This document shows, in pieces, positions 20,091 through 30,913 of a stretch of DNA of 64,000 nt. Source of the DNA: Carettochelys insculpta (Eukaryota > Chordata > Testudines > Carettochelyidae); contig NC_134145.1 in NCBI RefSeq assembly GCF_033958435.1, positions 40,885,501 through 40,949,500 of the forward strand, in the 5' to 3' direction. The translations under genes and the position numbers were made by a program. Position 1 is the first letter of the stretch. The number at the start of each line of letters is the position of its first letter. Below the pieces are notes generated by a model that worked only from the letters and a program-made list of their open reading frames with translations, ran no database searches and had not been told where the DNA came from.

Positions 20091-21714
20091 GGAGGAGAGG
20101 GTTTCTAACCTTGCTTTTTTTCCCCATTGTACTCGGGATAGAGGTGTTTTTGCCCAGGTAGTACTAGAAGAAAGCAGTTCTTGTATTGTAGGTTCTTCTA
20201 AGTTTGTAAAGGCCTGTGTCCTATGTGGAGTGATGGCTTCTTGCATATTTCTTCCCAGTTTCCTTTGGTCATCCATACAATAAAGAGTTATAAGTATAGA
20301 TCCATAATCAGTTCAGTAACACAGTCCTTTCATAGAAAAAGAATCCATTATCATCAAGACTACCAAACAATTCCCATTGTCGTGTTGTTGGGCACTGCTC
20401 CCACCTCTGAATAACTCTAATGTCTAAAAGGTGGGGGAAGTACAGTGGTAAATGATGTGTGATTTAATCATTCAGGTGGATTTTACCATGTTGTAGAAAA
20501 AAAGGCACGAATCATCGATGTAAAATAGTTATGCATTGTTTTCCTCGGTTTGGAAAATGTTCTTTCTCTGTATTTGATACTGTCCTTCAATAGAGATTTA
20601 GTAAACTTCTTTAACAAGTACTGACATTAGTGTATGGTAGATGGTAGGAGGAAAAATGGAGTGGGCAGCTCTAAACCATAGGAAATTTATCCTTTGGCGA
20701 GCTTTAAAGCAAAATAACCTACACTAAAAATACAAAGGGAAACTGGTTGAAATTAACTGTGATTACTTATCAAGCACCCTACTTAGTCATAAACTACCAA
20801 TAAATGCTTAGAATGGTAAAATAGAATAAAATACAGTAAAATCTTAATCATGTCCAGAAAATACATATCTAATAACTACATATGTAGGATTATTCCTGTA
20901 ATAAATTTTAAAGGACTTCAGGAAACCCTCTAAGATCTTTAAAAAGGCATTAAAGCAGTCATATGTTTTAAATATTTAGCTAATATTTTGTAAAATTAGA
21001 AACTGCTTGTTTAACATACAGGCTAATTCTCTCCAGAGTCTTCTCTAATTTTCCTAATATTTTGGCCATATACATCCCAGCATTTTTTCATGAAACTCAA
21101 ATGCTTTAAAAAGTAAACAATAACTGTGCTCCAAATATTTTTTCCATTTTTTTCATTCTTTCCAAAAATTTGTTACTTAACAGAAAGCATTACCAAAAAC
21201 TGACAGAAATGGGTTTTTTTATTAGTAAGATCTGATTTAAAGCCCATTTGAAGTAAATAGTTTTTCCCATTGACTTCACTGGGCTTTGCATGAGGTCCTA
21301 AGTGAATAAGCGCTGTAGCCAAATAGGAGAGGGTGTAATGCTGTTAGAAAAATCTACCAATGTATAACACAGTTGAAATGTAGATCCAGGGTTTCCTTTT
21401 TTATTTTCCTTCCGACTTTGTACACTTTATGATGGGATATTTCTCATACTGTGTGCTCAAATTCTTCTAACAGTTTTCATAGTATCTGGCTACCAAAATA
21501 GCATCTGAAGTTAATGCCTAAAATCTGATGGATACTGTATGTTTAAGATAGAAGCACATCAAATATAGGAAGGAAAAACAATTAAATAAGGACAAATCTT
21601 AAATCAATCACTGTAATATGTAATATCTCTCTCATTAATAATTTTACACTTAAATTAATAGAATCACAAAAGTAAGACTACACAATTTTAATATATCACC
21701 TCTTCGAGATGTTG
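20091..21714. other. Intergenic AT-rich region
   Basis: No coding signal and no well-preserved repeat was recognised. Confidence 0.6.
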
Positions 21715-22175
21715 ATGGGGACTGTGAAATTCTCTGGAAGACTGGAAAGGCGACAAAACTAGAAAACCCAGTAATAATGGAGAATTTCAACTATCCCCAT
21801 GTTGACTATCTAAAAGTCATCTCAGGCGGGTATATAGCAAAAACCTGTCTATGCTTCATTAATGACTGCTGGTTTGGGGAGCTAGTCCTGGAACCCACAA
21901 GTGAGGAGACAATTTTTGATTTAGCCATAAGTGGAGCATAATATTTGGTACAAGAGGTGAATATATTTGAAACTTGACCAAATCTATTTGAGCAGTGACC
22001 TTTGTATGAAGGAAAATACCAAGTAAATGAAGCATAGAAGCATTTAGCTTCAAAAAGAGGAACTGTAGAAAAATGAGGGAGTCAAATGAAAGAAAAATAA
22101 AGTCATAAGAGTGTAATGCCTGCAAGCTTCATGGAAACTGTTCAGAAATGTCATAACAGAAGCTCAAAATAAATG
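21715..22175 (+). mobile_element. Old CR1 fragment, endonuclease-RT linker
   Basis: The sequence follows the CR1 ORF2 segment just 5' of the H1-nested CR1: ATGGAGAATTTCAACTATCC, CTAGTCCTGGAACCCACAAG, and the end ...GCTCAAAATAAATGTGTACTCC, which corresponds to the start of the nested CR1 (TTAAATGTATACCCC). Translation gives EFCNYPHVDY-like and LVLEPTSEETIFDLAISGA pieces with many stops. It is a truncated, degraded insertion without a 3' tail. Confidence 0.72.
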
Positions 22176-22447
22176 TGTACTCCATTTTTTTTTACAGGGT
22201 AAGGGACCAAAAATACTCTCCCTGACTAAACTGCAGAGTAAGAAAGGCAGGTCGAGACAACTGCCTTTTCTGTTTATTCCCTCTGAAACAACTGGCAGCA
22301 CCCACTTCAGAAGGTAAGTTACTGAGATAGTGGGACCATTGATCCATCTCAGTATGGCTCATGTGTTTTCATCTGATCTCTGCTTAATATTTTGTTCCTT
22401 GCATCATCCCCACAAGAGGTGAACAAGAAAGTTTGACAGGACACAGG

Positions 22448-23157
22448 GGCTACGTCTACACGTGCACCCAACTTCGAAATAGCTTATTTCGATGTTGCGA
22501 CATCGAAATAGGCTATTTCGATGAATAACGTCTACACGTCCTCCAGGGCTGGCAACGTCGATGTTCAACTTCGACGTTGCTCAGCCCAACATCGAAATAG
22601 GCACAGCGAGGGAACGTCTACACGGCAAAGTAGCACACATCGAAATAAGGGAGCCAGGCACAGCTGCAGACAGGGTCACGGGGCGGACTCAACAGCAAGC
22701 CGCTCCCTTAAAGGGCCCCTCCCAGACACACTTTCATTAAACAGTGCAAGATACACAGAGCCAACAACTAGTTGCAGACCCTGTATATGCAGCACGGACC
22801 CCCAGCTGCAGCAGCAGCAGCCAGAAGCCCTGGGCTAAGGGCTGCTGCCCACGGTGACCACAGAGCCCCGCAAGGGCTGGAGAGAGAGTATCTCTCAACC
22901 CCCCAGCTGAAGGCCGCCATGGAGGACCCCGCTATTTCGATGTTGCGGGACGCGGATCGTCTACACGTCCCTACTTCGATGTTGAACGTCGAAGTAGGGC
23001 GCTATTCCCATCCGCTCATGGGGTTAGCGACTTCGACGTCTCGCCGCCTAACGTCGATTTCAACTTCGAAATAGCGCCCAACACGTGTAGACGTGACGGG
23101 CGCTATTTCGAAGTTACTGCCGCTACTTCGAAGTAGCGTGCACGTGTAGACGCAGCC
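22448..23157 (+). mobile_element. Harbinger internal-deletion MITE (M2), 710 bp
   Basis: The termini are GGCTACGTCTACACGTGC and GCACGTGTAGACGCAGCC, with AGG duplicated at 22445-22447 and 23158-23160. Nearly every base matches M1 (6902-7572), except that M2 keeps 39 bp that M1 lost. The different target duplications show two independent insertions. It carries no transposase or SANT gene. Confidence 0.95.
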
Positions 23158-23160
23158 AGG

Positions 23161-23979
23161 GTGGTATTGCAAACTTGGGAGTTAACACAGATCCTTTTGT
23201 TCAAACTCAGTAAAATTCCCCTGTGCAGAGAGGCAATATTTATGTCTTCAGGGTAAAAGTTGTGTTGTGCCTCTCCACAGGTATGCATTTCAGTCCTAAA
23301 CACTCACTCAATAATCACAACCGGCACAAAAACCTGGTAAATAATTAGATACTGAAATGAGCCCACCAGGATGAAAAGCAGTGACAATTACTATATCTGA
23401 TTCTCCTTGCAGGTCAGTCAGCTAGCTCTTAGTGAACTGGTAGAGGAATTTCAAGGATGCGGAGGCCGTACTGTTACTGTTGTTGCTAGTCTTTCCCTGG
23501 TTTGGGGGCTAGACCACTGACTTGATAGCTCCTACATACAGTGTTTCCTTGAGCTGAACAAATTTCTCAGATTATTAAATTACTACATAAATCAGGGTAG
23601 GGGACTCCCTTGGTTCTATTCAGTTTTATTTTGGAACAAAATGGATAGTGTAGTATTACTGAAGAAGAAATAAAGCAGCAAACTGGATTAAAGTAAACTT
23701 TAAGACATTCTTTAGATGTGTGTAGAAAAATATGACTAGAGTTTGCGTTTCACTTTCTGTTAAAAAGCAAATCTAATTGTGATGCAGGGATTACTGAACA
23801 GTCTTAGAAAGAGCTGCAAGGAGCAGGACTAGAAATTTTTCATTTTTGATTTTTATTTTCTGGAGAGATCTAAACAAACCAAATCCTTGCAGGCAATGGG
23901 GTTCTTTACTGAAATATCCGCCAGAGCCTCCTGCAAACGATGTGTTCAGAAAAATCTACATTTATTCCACCACTACCAT
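23161..23979. other. Intergenic spacer
   Basis: AT-rich DNA between two Harbinger-type insertions; nothing coding was recognised. Confidence 0.6.
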
Positions 23980-24273
23980 GGCTACGTCTACATTAGCCCC
24001 AAACTTTGAAATAGCCATGCAAATGGCCATTTAGAAGTTTACTAATGAAGCGCTGAAATGCATATTCAGAGCTTCATTAGCAAGCGGGAGGCTGCCGCAC
24101 TTCGAAATTGACGCGCCTCGCTGCCGCACGTCCTGTCCCGATGGGGCTCCTTTTCGAAAGGACCACGCCTACTTCAAAGTCCCCTTATTCCCATGACCCT
24201 GGGGGGCAGCTTGGGGGAGGGCCAGGCTCACCCTGTGCACCCCTCATGGGTGCTCATGTCCTCTCCCCACAGG

Positions 24274-24600
24274 TGGTCTGTGCACTGAACGCCCTGCTGC
24301 TCCACAGGCTCCTGCGGCTCAGGACCTGGATGCAGCCATCACGGGGTTTGCCAGCATGGGATTTCCCATCTGCTTCAGGGCACTGGACAGGACCCGCATC
24401 CCCATCTGTGCCCCGGAGCACAGCGGAGGACACTTCCTGAACAGGAAGGGCTACCACTCGGTGGTCCACCAGTCCATGGTGGACAACCAGGGCCACTTCC
24501 AGGACATATATGTTGGCTGGCCTGGCAGCACCCACAACGCCCAGGTTTTTAGGAACTCAGGCCTGTGCCGCTGGCTGGAGGCAGGGACCTACAACCACCA
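24274..24600 (+). pseudogene. Transposase exon 2 fragment of H6
   Basis: After a CCCCACAG acceptor-like site the frame gives VVCALNALLLHRLLRL. After a shift it gives GFPICFRALDRTRIPICAPE, then SGGHFLNRKGYHSVV and GWPGSTHNAQVFRNSGL. The second acidic position is Asn (HN instead of HD). The sequence ends abruptly after AGTYN and joins SANT exon 2 sequence, so the C-terminal half with the catalytic Glu is gone. Confidence 0.8.
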
Positions 24601-25725
24601 GTGGTGGTGGGCTTGTTCCAGGGCCAGTCCCTGCTCTGTTCCCTGGATGCCACAGAGCAATGTCCCAGGTGGGCTGTCTAGCATGACGGACAAGGCGCCC
24701 ATGAAGTCATAGCCCTCAGATGGTGCGGCTGCAGAAAAGAGTGGGGAAAAGTGAAGACAGCCATTAGTCTTGGCCCTGACCCATGGCCCACTCTCCCCTC
24801 CCCGCCATTGCTGGGTTTTCATCCCCTGTCCCCCAGGGATGATGATGGATGTGGTGTCCCTCCCATGAGTGACCCCCTTTGGGGGTTCTGCTCCCCCCTA
24901 CCCACAGGATGGAGTGTGGAGCTGTTCTGGAGGGGCAGGTGCTGGCGGGCTCTGGGGGCTGTGCCACTGCTGTCCCGGGGCTGTGGTCTGGCTGGGCCAT
25001 GGTGGGCTGGGGTCAGCTGGGTGTATGGGGGGCTCTGGTCATGTCTCTTGCCCCTGCCCCTTAACCTGGGGGTGTGCGCCTGTGGGGTACATATCTGATG
25101 GTTCACTCCCATGGCTGGGGGACACCTGGTGGGAGGACACCCTGCTGGAGCTGTGGGAGGGGAGGTCAATCAGGAGGCCCCCATCGCTGGAGCCCTTTTC
25201 CTCCTCCTCTGCTGTCGCAGGGGTGGGCTCCTCTGGGGGCCCTTGGGGTGCAGGACTGGCTTCCGGGCCAGACGCCAGCTCTGGGGCCCGCTGGGGGTCA
25301 TCAGCTGAGGTGTCAAGGGTGGCCGGGAGGGAAGGAGGTGTACCAGGGGCCCAGGATCTCCCTGAGTTCTCTGTAAAAGGGGCAAGTGGTGGGGGCAGCC
25401 CCAGACTGGCTGGACATGTCCCGGGTCCAGGTGTAACCCTGTTGCAGCTCCTTGACCTTACTCCTGACATGATCAGGAGTGTGGACAGGGTGACCCTGGG
25501 CAGCCAGGCCCTCAGTCAGCTGGGTGAACACGTCTGCTTTCTGCTGCTTGCTCCCATTACCTGGAGCACCTCCTCCTCACCGTAAAGCCCCAGCAGGTCC
25601 CGGATCTTGGCATCCAATCAGGAGGGGCCCCGCCGCCTCTTCCGCCCCTGGCTGGATGGCTGGGATCCCTGGGTCCCCTTGGGGAGTGTGCCCTGGGGGT
25701 GCTCAGGGGGCTGACTGGCTGCCAT
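24600..25725 (-). pseudogene. SANT/trihelix partner remnant of H6
   Basis: From MAASQPPE at 25725 on the minus strand, exon 1 pieces read FTQLTEGLAAQGHPVHT, DHVRSKVKELQQGYTWTRD and TTCPFYRELREILGPW, then an acidic/Ser tail to a decayed donor (GT changed to AT) near 25090. Exon 2 begins after TTTTCTGCAG near 24733 but is cut off after about 130 bp at the deletion junction. Multiple frameshifts are present. Confidence 0.75.
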
Positions 25726-26096
25726 GGGTTCTGGGTGAGGGATCTGGGCATCTGGCGGGTGTGCAGGCTATGCATGTGTCTGTGCTGCTGCCAGCACGCT
25801 TTCAGTTTCCTGCCACAGGAAATCCAGGGGTGTGGAACTTTAAGGGCTGCTGCACACCACGACCATAGAGCGCAGGGGCTGGACAGAGCATCTCCCAACC
25901 TCTCAGCTGATGGCTGCCATGGAGGATCCCGCTATTTCGACGTAGCAGGACATGGATCATCTACACGTGCCCTACTTCAATGTTGGACATCAAGGTAAGG
26001 CGCTATTCCCATCTTCTGATGGGGATAGCAATTTTGACATCTCTCCACCTTACATCCATTTCAACTTTGAAATAGCCGGCTAGTGTAGACGCGGCT

Positions 26097-26581
26097 TCAG
26101 TGAAAGAAACAGAACAATGTACAAATTCAACTCCTCTAATTTGCGCTCTCTCTCATCCAACAATATTTGTAATCCAGCATGATTTTAGTTAGCTGGACAA
26201 TCACTTATCATGTAGGTGGCCAAGTTTCCTACGATCCCATAAAGTTTGTTTACAACCACCAGTCCTGGCTCTCAGTGTTCTGGCTATAATTTACCCTTAG
26301 CTGTCTTCTAAGAGCCCAGTAAGCTGTGCAAGTGTTGGTTATGCTACTCAACAGTGTTGACCTCCTGTGTTCTGGCAAATTCTCTTTCCTGGCGCTGGTC
26401 GTGTCCTAAGGTTGCCAGAATGGAGAGGACCAAATTGTATTATAGTTTTGTAAAGAAGAGAGGTCTAATTCTGAGGAACAGATAATGTGTGATATCTTTT
26501 TTTTTTTTTGCTATCTGTATTTCTAAAAAAGTTGTTAAAGTTTCTGACAGAATAATTGAAATTTGTGTAGTACTTTTAATG
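26097..26581. other. Intergenic spacer
   Basis: No gene or recognisable repeat, apart from a T-run near 26498-26509. Confidence 0.55.
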
Positions 26582-27118
26582 CAGGGATTCCCAACCTATG
26601 GGTTGGGACCCAAATATGGGTCACCATTTGGTTTGTTAAGGGTCACCAGCTGGGCAGTTCCCAGCTGCAGGTGGCTGTTAAAGAAGCCATTTGCAGTTTC
26701 TTAACACTGTTGCTTCAGGCAGATATCTGTCAATAGCGATAGCTGCCGTCTGCAGCAGCTATTTTTATCACTAGAGATAGCAAGTACTTCATACCTAGGT
26801 GCTGAAAGCATAACACCTGAGTTAACTGGCTTTAATGACTGTTACCTGCTGGGATCAGAAGGACTGGGGGAGCTGACCAGCCTAGCAGCCCCAGTAAAGG
26901 GGTTGCAGGAGGAGGGAGAATGTCTAAGACTGGGGGCTGTTTAGGGCTGTGGGAGGGATCTGAGGCTGGTGTCAGTTTGGGGCTCCTGGGGGCGGTCTAA
27001 GGCTTGGGGTAGGGGTGGGATGGTGGTGGTGGCTTGGGGCTATTTTTTGTTCAGCCCATGAATATTTAAAAAATTACTGTGTGGCCCCCAGTATAAAAAA
27101 AGTTGACACCCACCCCCC
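26582..27118. mobile_element. Possible hAT-type non-autonomous element
   Basis: The left edge CAGGGATTCCCAACCTATGG resembles the CAGGGGTTCCCAA terminus of hAT MITEs. The right edge AAAAAGTTGACACCCACC could be its degraded inverted partner. No 8-bp duplication is visible. No coding sequence. Confidence 0.35.
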
Positions 27119-27468
27119 ACCTTAAGCATTACAAAGACATCTCCGTGTCTCTGATATTCATAGCCATGCCAGGTAAGCAACTGCCTACTCTCTGGCACTA
27201 ATTTTCACTGTGCCTTCTTCCTCCCGCACTTCTTCCCCACTTTGTCTTCTGTGTACCTGATTTCTCAATCTCCATTTTTTTGTTTGTAACTCCCTGCCAG
27301 TCCCTACAGCCTCTGAGTGGGGCGCTTAAGCTGGAGGAGGTGGGAGTAGCTTGAGGATGAGTCTTTCCCCCACCACAACTCAGATTAAGTATAATAATAA
27401 ATAACAAACTATAAAAAATAAACAATATTATTATTTTATTAATGTATTTTCCCTCTTTATGGAATAAC

Positions 27469-30400
27469 TAGTAGTAGTAGGCATCCTTCAGTCTGCATAG
27501 ACTATGCATCGCGCCCTTTAAAGTTTCAATTGAGGACTTCATTTACAGCGTCTACTGTGACTATGAAGATCCACACGAGAGTGACAGTCCTTGCTGCATC
27601 TCTTGCAGATGTGGTGGGTGTCTGGCAAGTCCTTATTGTGCTTTCTGTGTGCTCGCTTCTCCTCTGCGAGCTGTCTGATCTTCATCTCGCCCTTCTGAAG
27701 GCCCTTATGTAACCCCTGCCTCCATCTGCTGCGGTCATCTGCAACTTCTTCCCAGTTGTCCAGCTCGATGTCTACCTCACTGAGGTCTCTCTTGCAGACA
27801 TCTTTGTAGCACAACTTGGGGCGTCCAGAAGGTCTTTTGCCAGAGGCTAGCTCACCATGCAGGATGTCTTTTGGAATCCTTCCATCATTCATCGTGTGGA
27901 TGTGGCCAAGCCAGCGGAGCCGACGCTGCCTGAGGAGAGTGTGCATGGTTGGGATTCCAGCTTGCTCGAGGACGGCGGTGTTGGTCACTCTGTCCTTCCA
28001 TGATATTTCAAGGATGTGCCTGAGGCAGCGCAAGTGGAAGACGTTCAGCCTCTTTTCCTGGCAGGCATACAGGGTCCAAGTCTCGCTGCCATAAAGGAGG
28101 GTGCTGAGGATGCAGGCTCTGTAGACTTGCATTTTGGTGTGAGTGTACAGCTTGTTGTTATTCCACACTCTCTTGCTGAGTCTGGACAGAGTTGTGGCTG
28201 CTTGTCCAATCCTCCTATTTAGCTCAGTGTCCAATGACAGGGTGTCAGTGATGATGGACCCGACGTAAACGATCTCGTGGACGACCTCTAACGTATAGTT
28301 GTCAATACTGATTGATGGGGATTCAGCAACATCCTGACCGAGTACGTTTGTCTTCTTTAGGTTGATGGTAAGCCCAAAGTCCTTGCACGCTTTGGAGAAC
28401 TGATCCAGCAGTTTTTGAAGCTGGTCTTCTGTGTGAGACACTACAGCAGCATTGTCTGCGAACAGCATGTCTCTGATGAGGACTTCTTGCACCTTAGATT
28501 TAGCTTTCAGCCTTGCAAGGTTAAACAGTTTCCCATCAGATCTTGTGTGCAGCAAGATGCCCTCTGTTGAAGATCCAAAGGCATGCTTCAGGAGGAGTGC
28601 GAAGAAGATCCCGAACAATGTCGGAGCAAGCACACATTCTTGTTTGACGCCACTCCTGATTCTGAAAGCATCCGATAATGCGCCGTCATATTGGATGGTT
28701 CCTCTCATGTTTTCGTGGAACGACTGGATCATCTTGAGTAACCGTGGAGGACAGGCTATCTTGTGGAGCAGTTTGAACAGACCATCCCTGCTGACCAAGT
28801 CAAAAGCCTTGGTCAGGTCGATGAAGGCTTTGTAGAGTGTCTTTCTCTGCTCCCTGCACTTCTCCTGCAGCTGCCTTAGAGCGAAGACCATGTCAACGGT
28901 AGATCTCTCTGCGCGGAATCCTCACTGCGATTCAGGGTACACCCTCTCAGCAATCTTCTGGAGTCTGCCAAGGACGACGTGAGCGAACAGTTTACCAGTG
29001 ATGCTTAGGAGGGAGATTCCAAGGTAGTTGTTGCAGTCGCTTCTGTCTCCTTTGTTCTTATACAATGTTACAATGTTAGCGTCGCACATGTCCTGTGGAA
29101 CCTCACCCTCTTTCCAGCACAGGCACAGTAGCTCTTGTAGGGGTTCCAGGAGTGTGTCCGTGGCACACTTGATTACCTCTGGTGGTATACCATCCTGGCC
29201 AGGGGCCTTTCCTGCTGCAATGCTGTCGATGGCTCTCTTCAGTTCATCCACAGTCAGTTCTTGATCCAGTTCGTCCATTACTGGTAGGAGCTCGACGGCA
29301 TCAAGGGCTGCGTCAACCACAACATTCTCTCATGAGTACAGCTCGGAGTAGTGCTCGACCCAGCGCTCCATCTGTTGGGCTTTGTCAGCAATGACTTCAC
29401 CAGATTTGGATTTCAGAGGTGCCATCTTGTTCTAGGAGGGTCCTAATGCCTTCTTCATACCCTCGTACATTCCTCTGAGATTACCAAAGTCGGCACAGGT
29501 CTGGATGCTGCTGCATATCTCGAGCCAGTGGTTGTTGGCACAGTGCCTGGCTGTCTGCTGTACTGTTCTTCTGGCCTCTCTAAGTGCTTCCTGGGTACTC
29601 TGGTTTGGTGAGCATTTGTACTCCAGGAGTGCAGCGCGCTTCTTTTCAATGACTGGAATCATCTCATCGGAGTTAGCTTCGAACCAGTCGTTCGTGTTTC
29701 TAGCTCTTCTTCCAAACACCGACAAGGCTGTGTTGTAAACTGTATTCCTCAGATGTTGCCATTTGGATGTTGCATCGGCGCCCCCAGGGCCGCTGCGCAG
29801 ATTTTCCTGGAGGGTCTCTCTGAACTTTTCAGCTTTCTCCAAGTTTGCCGTCTTTCTGGCGTCAATGCGGGGCCTTCCAGCAGATTTAGAGCGGTACAGC
29901 TTCTTGGGTCTCAGCTTGAGCTTGGAGCAAACTAGCGAGTGATCTGTATCACAGTCAGCACTATGATAGCTGCGTGTCAGAAGGACGTTTTTGAGGTTAT
30001 TACGCCTAATGATGACCACGTCTAGTTGATGTCAGTGCTTCGAGCGTGGGTGTCTCCACAACACTCTGTGCTGTGGCTTCGTTTGGAAGAATGTGTTTGT
30101 GATGCACAGATTGTGGTACGAGCACAGTTCAAGGAGATGCTCTCCCTTGTCATTCATTTTTCCCACACTGAAGTGTCCTAAGCAGGAAGGCCATGAGGCC
30201 CAATCAGCTCCAACTCTTGCATTGAAGTCACCCAAGATGTACAGTTGGTCACGAGCAGGTATTTGCGCTACAGCAGCACTAAGCATGTCATATAACTTGT
30301 CTTTTACTTCTGGTGTGGCGTACAGGGTTGGAGCATAAGCGCTGATCAGGTGGACAGGATCAGCGCAAGTTTGAAGTGTGATCCGAAGAAGTCTTTCTGA

Positions 30401-30913
30401 TCCGCCCATGACTAAATCAACCATTTGTAGAAGGGTGTTGCTGACAGCAAAGCCAACACCATGCTCTCTGGGTTCTTCTTGGGCTTTATCCTGCCAGAAG
30501 ATGTAGTCCTTTTCCTTTAGAGATCCCGAATCTGTGAGTCGCGTCTCTTGTAGTGCAGCAGTATCAACTCTGAGCCTCTTCAGTTCCTCGTTGATGACAG
30601 CGGTCTTTCGGGTGTTACTGATGGCCTGAAGATCTTCAGTCAAGCCGGTCAGCATGGTCTGCGCATTCCAGCAAGCAAGCTTAAATTGTTGATGTTTCTC
30701 ATTTCTTGTTGATTTTCTTATTGGTTTGCCTGGTGCCCAAATTTCAGTCACTTGTCAGGCTCAGGAACCTTAAGCCTCATGCACCCAGCGAGGCAGGTGA
30801 ACTGTGGCGGGACAGTACCCTATTGACTGGGGGCTGCCCAACTTGAGGCGGGTGGTGACTGTCCAGTGAGATGCGAGGATCTCTCCCACCTGCTGCTCGT
30901 TCTCTATGCCAAT
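27469..30913 (-). mobile_element. APE-type non-LTR retrotransposon, nearly full length (LINE-A)
   Basis: On the minus strand a 5' leader of about 160 bp (30913-30752) precedes one long frame (30751-27539). A short 3' untranslated segment and a CTA-repeat tail (27469-27480) follow. It encodes APE endonuclease, reverse transcriptase and a C-terminal zinc-knuckle-like domain. It is head to head with a truncated plus-strand copy. The clade (RTE-like or another APE-type clade) cannot be settled without a tree. Confidence 0.9.
27539..30751 (-). pseudogene. LINE-A endonuclease/reverse transcriptase polyprotein, four nonsense codons
   Basis: The frame runs 1,071 codons on the minus strand without a frameshift, but has in-frame stops at 30032-30034 (TGA where Trp is expected before HQLDVV), 29432-29434, 29330-29332 and 28922-28924. 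The APE endonuclease blocks are ACWNAQTML, LQETRLTDSG, LGDFNARVGADW and TDHSLVCSKL. RT blocks include GKAPGQDGIPPEV, LTKAFDLVSRDGL and SGVKQECVLAPTLFG. The catalytic motif is FADNAA instead of FADDAA. The C-terminus carries C-x2-C-x12-H-x3-C (CKRC ... HSRRC). In a working element this protein nicks target DNA and reverse-transcribes the RNA. Confidence 0.9.

Larger units (their letters stand above)
23980..26096 (+). mobile_element. Chimeric, internally deleted Harbinger (H6)
   Basis: The first about 217 bp (23980-24196) match one arm of the palindromic MITE at 38682-38899, ending at that MITE's symmetry centre. The DNA then switches to Harbinger transposase intron/exon 2, followed by SANT-gene sequence on the minus strand, and ends with a Harbinger right end (GGCTAGTGTAGACGCGGC). 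Left flank CAT and right flank TTC/TCA do not match. It may be a recombinant, or a member of the subfamily that gave rise to the palindromic MITE. Confidence 0.75.
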
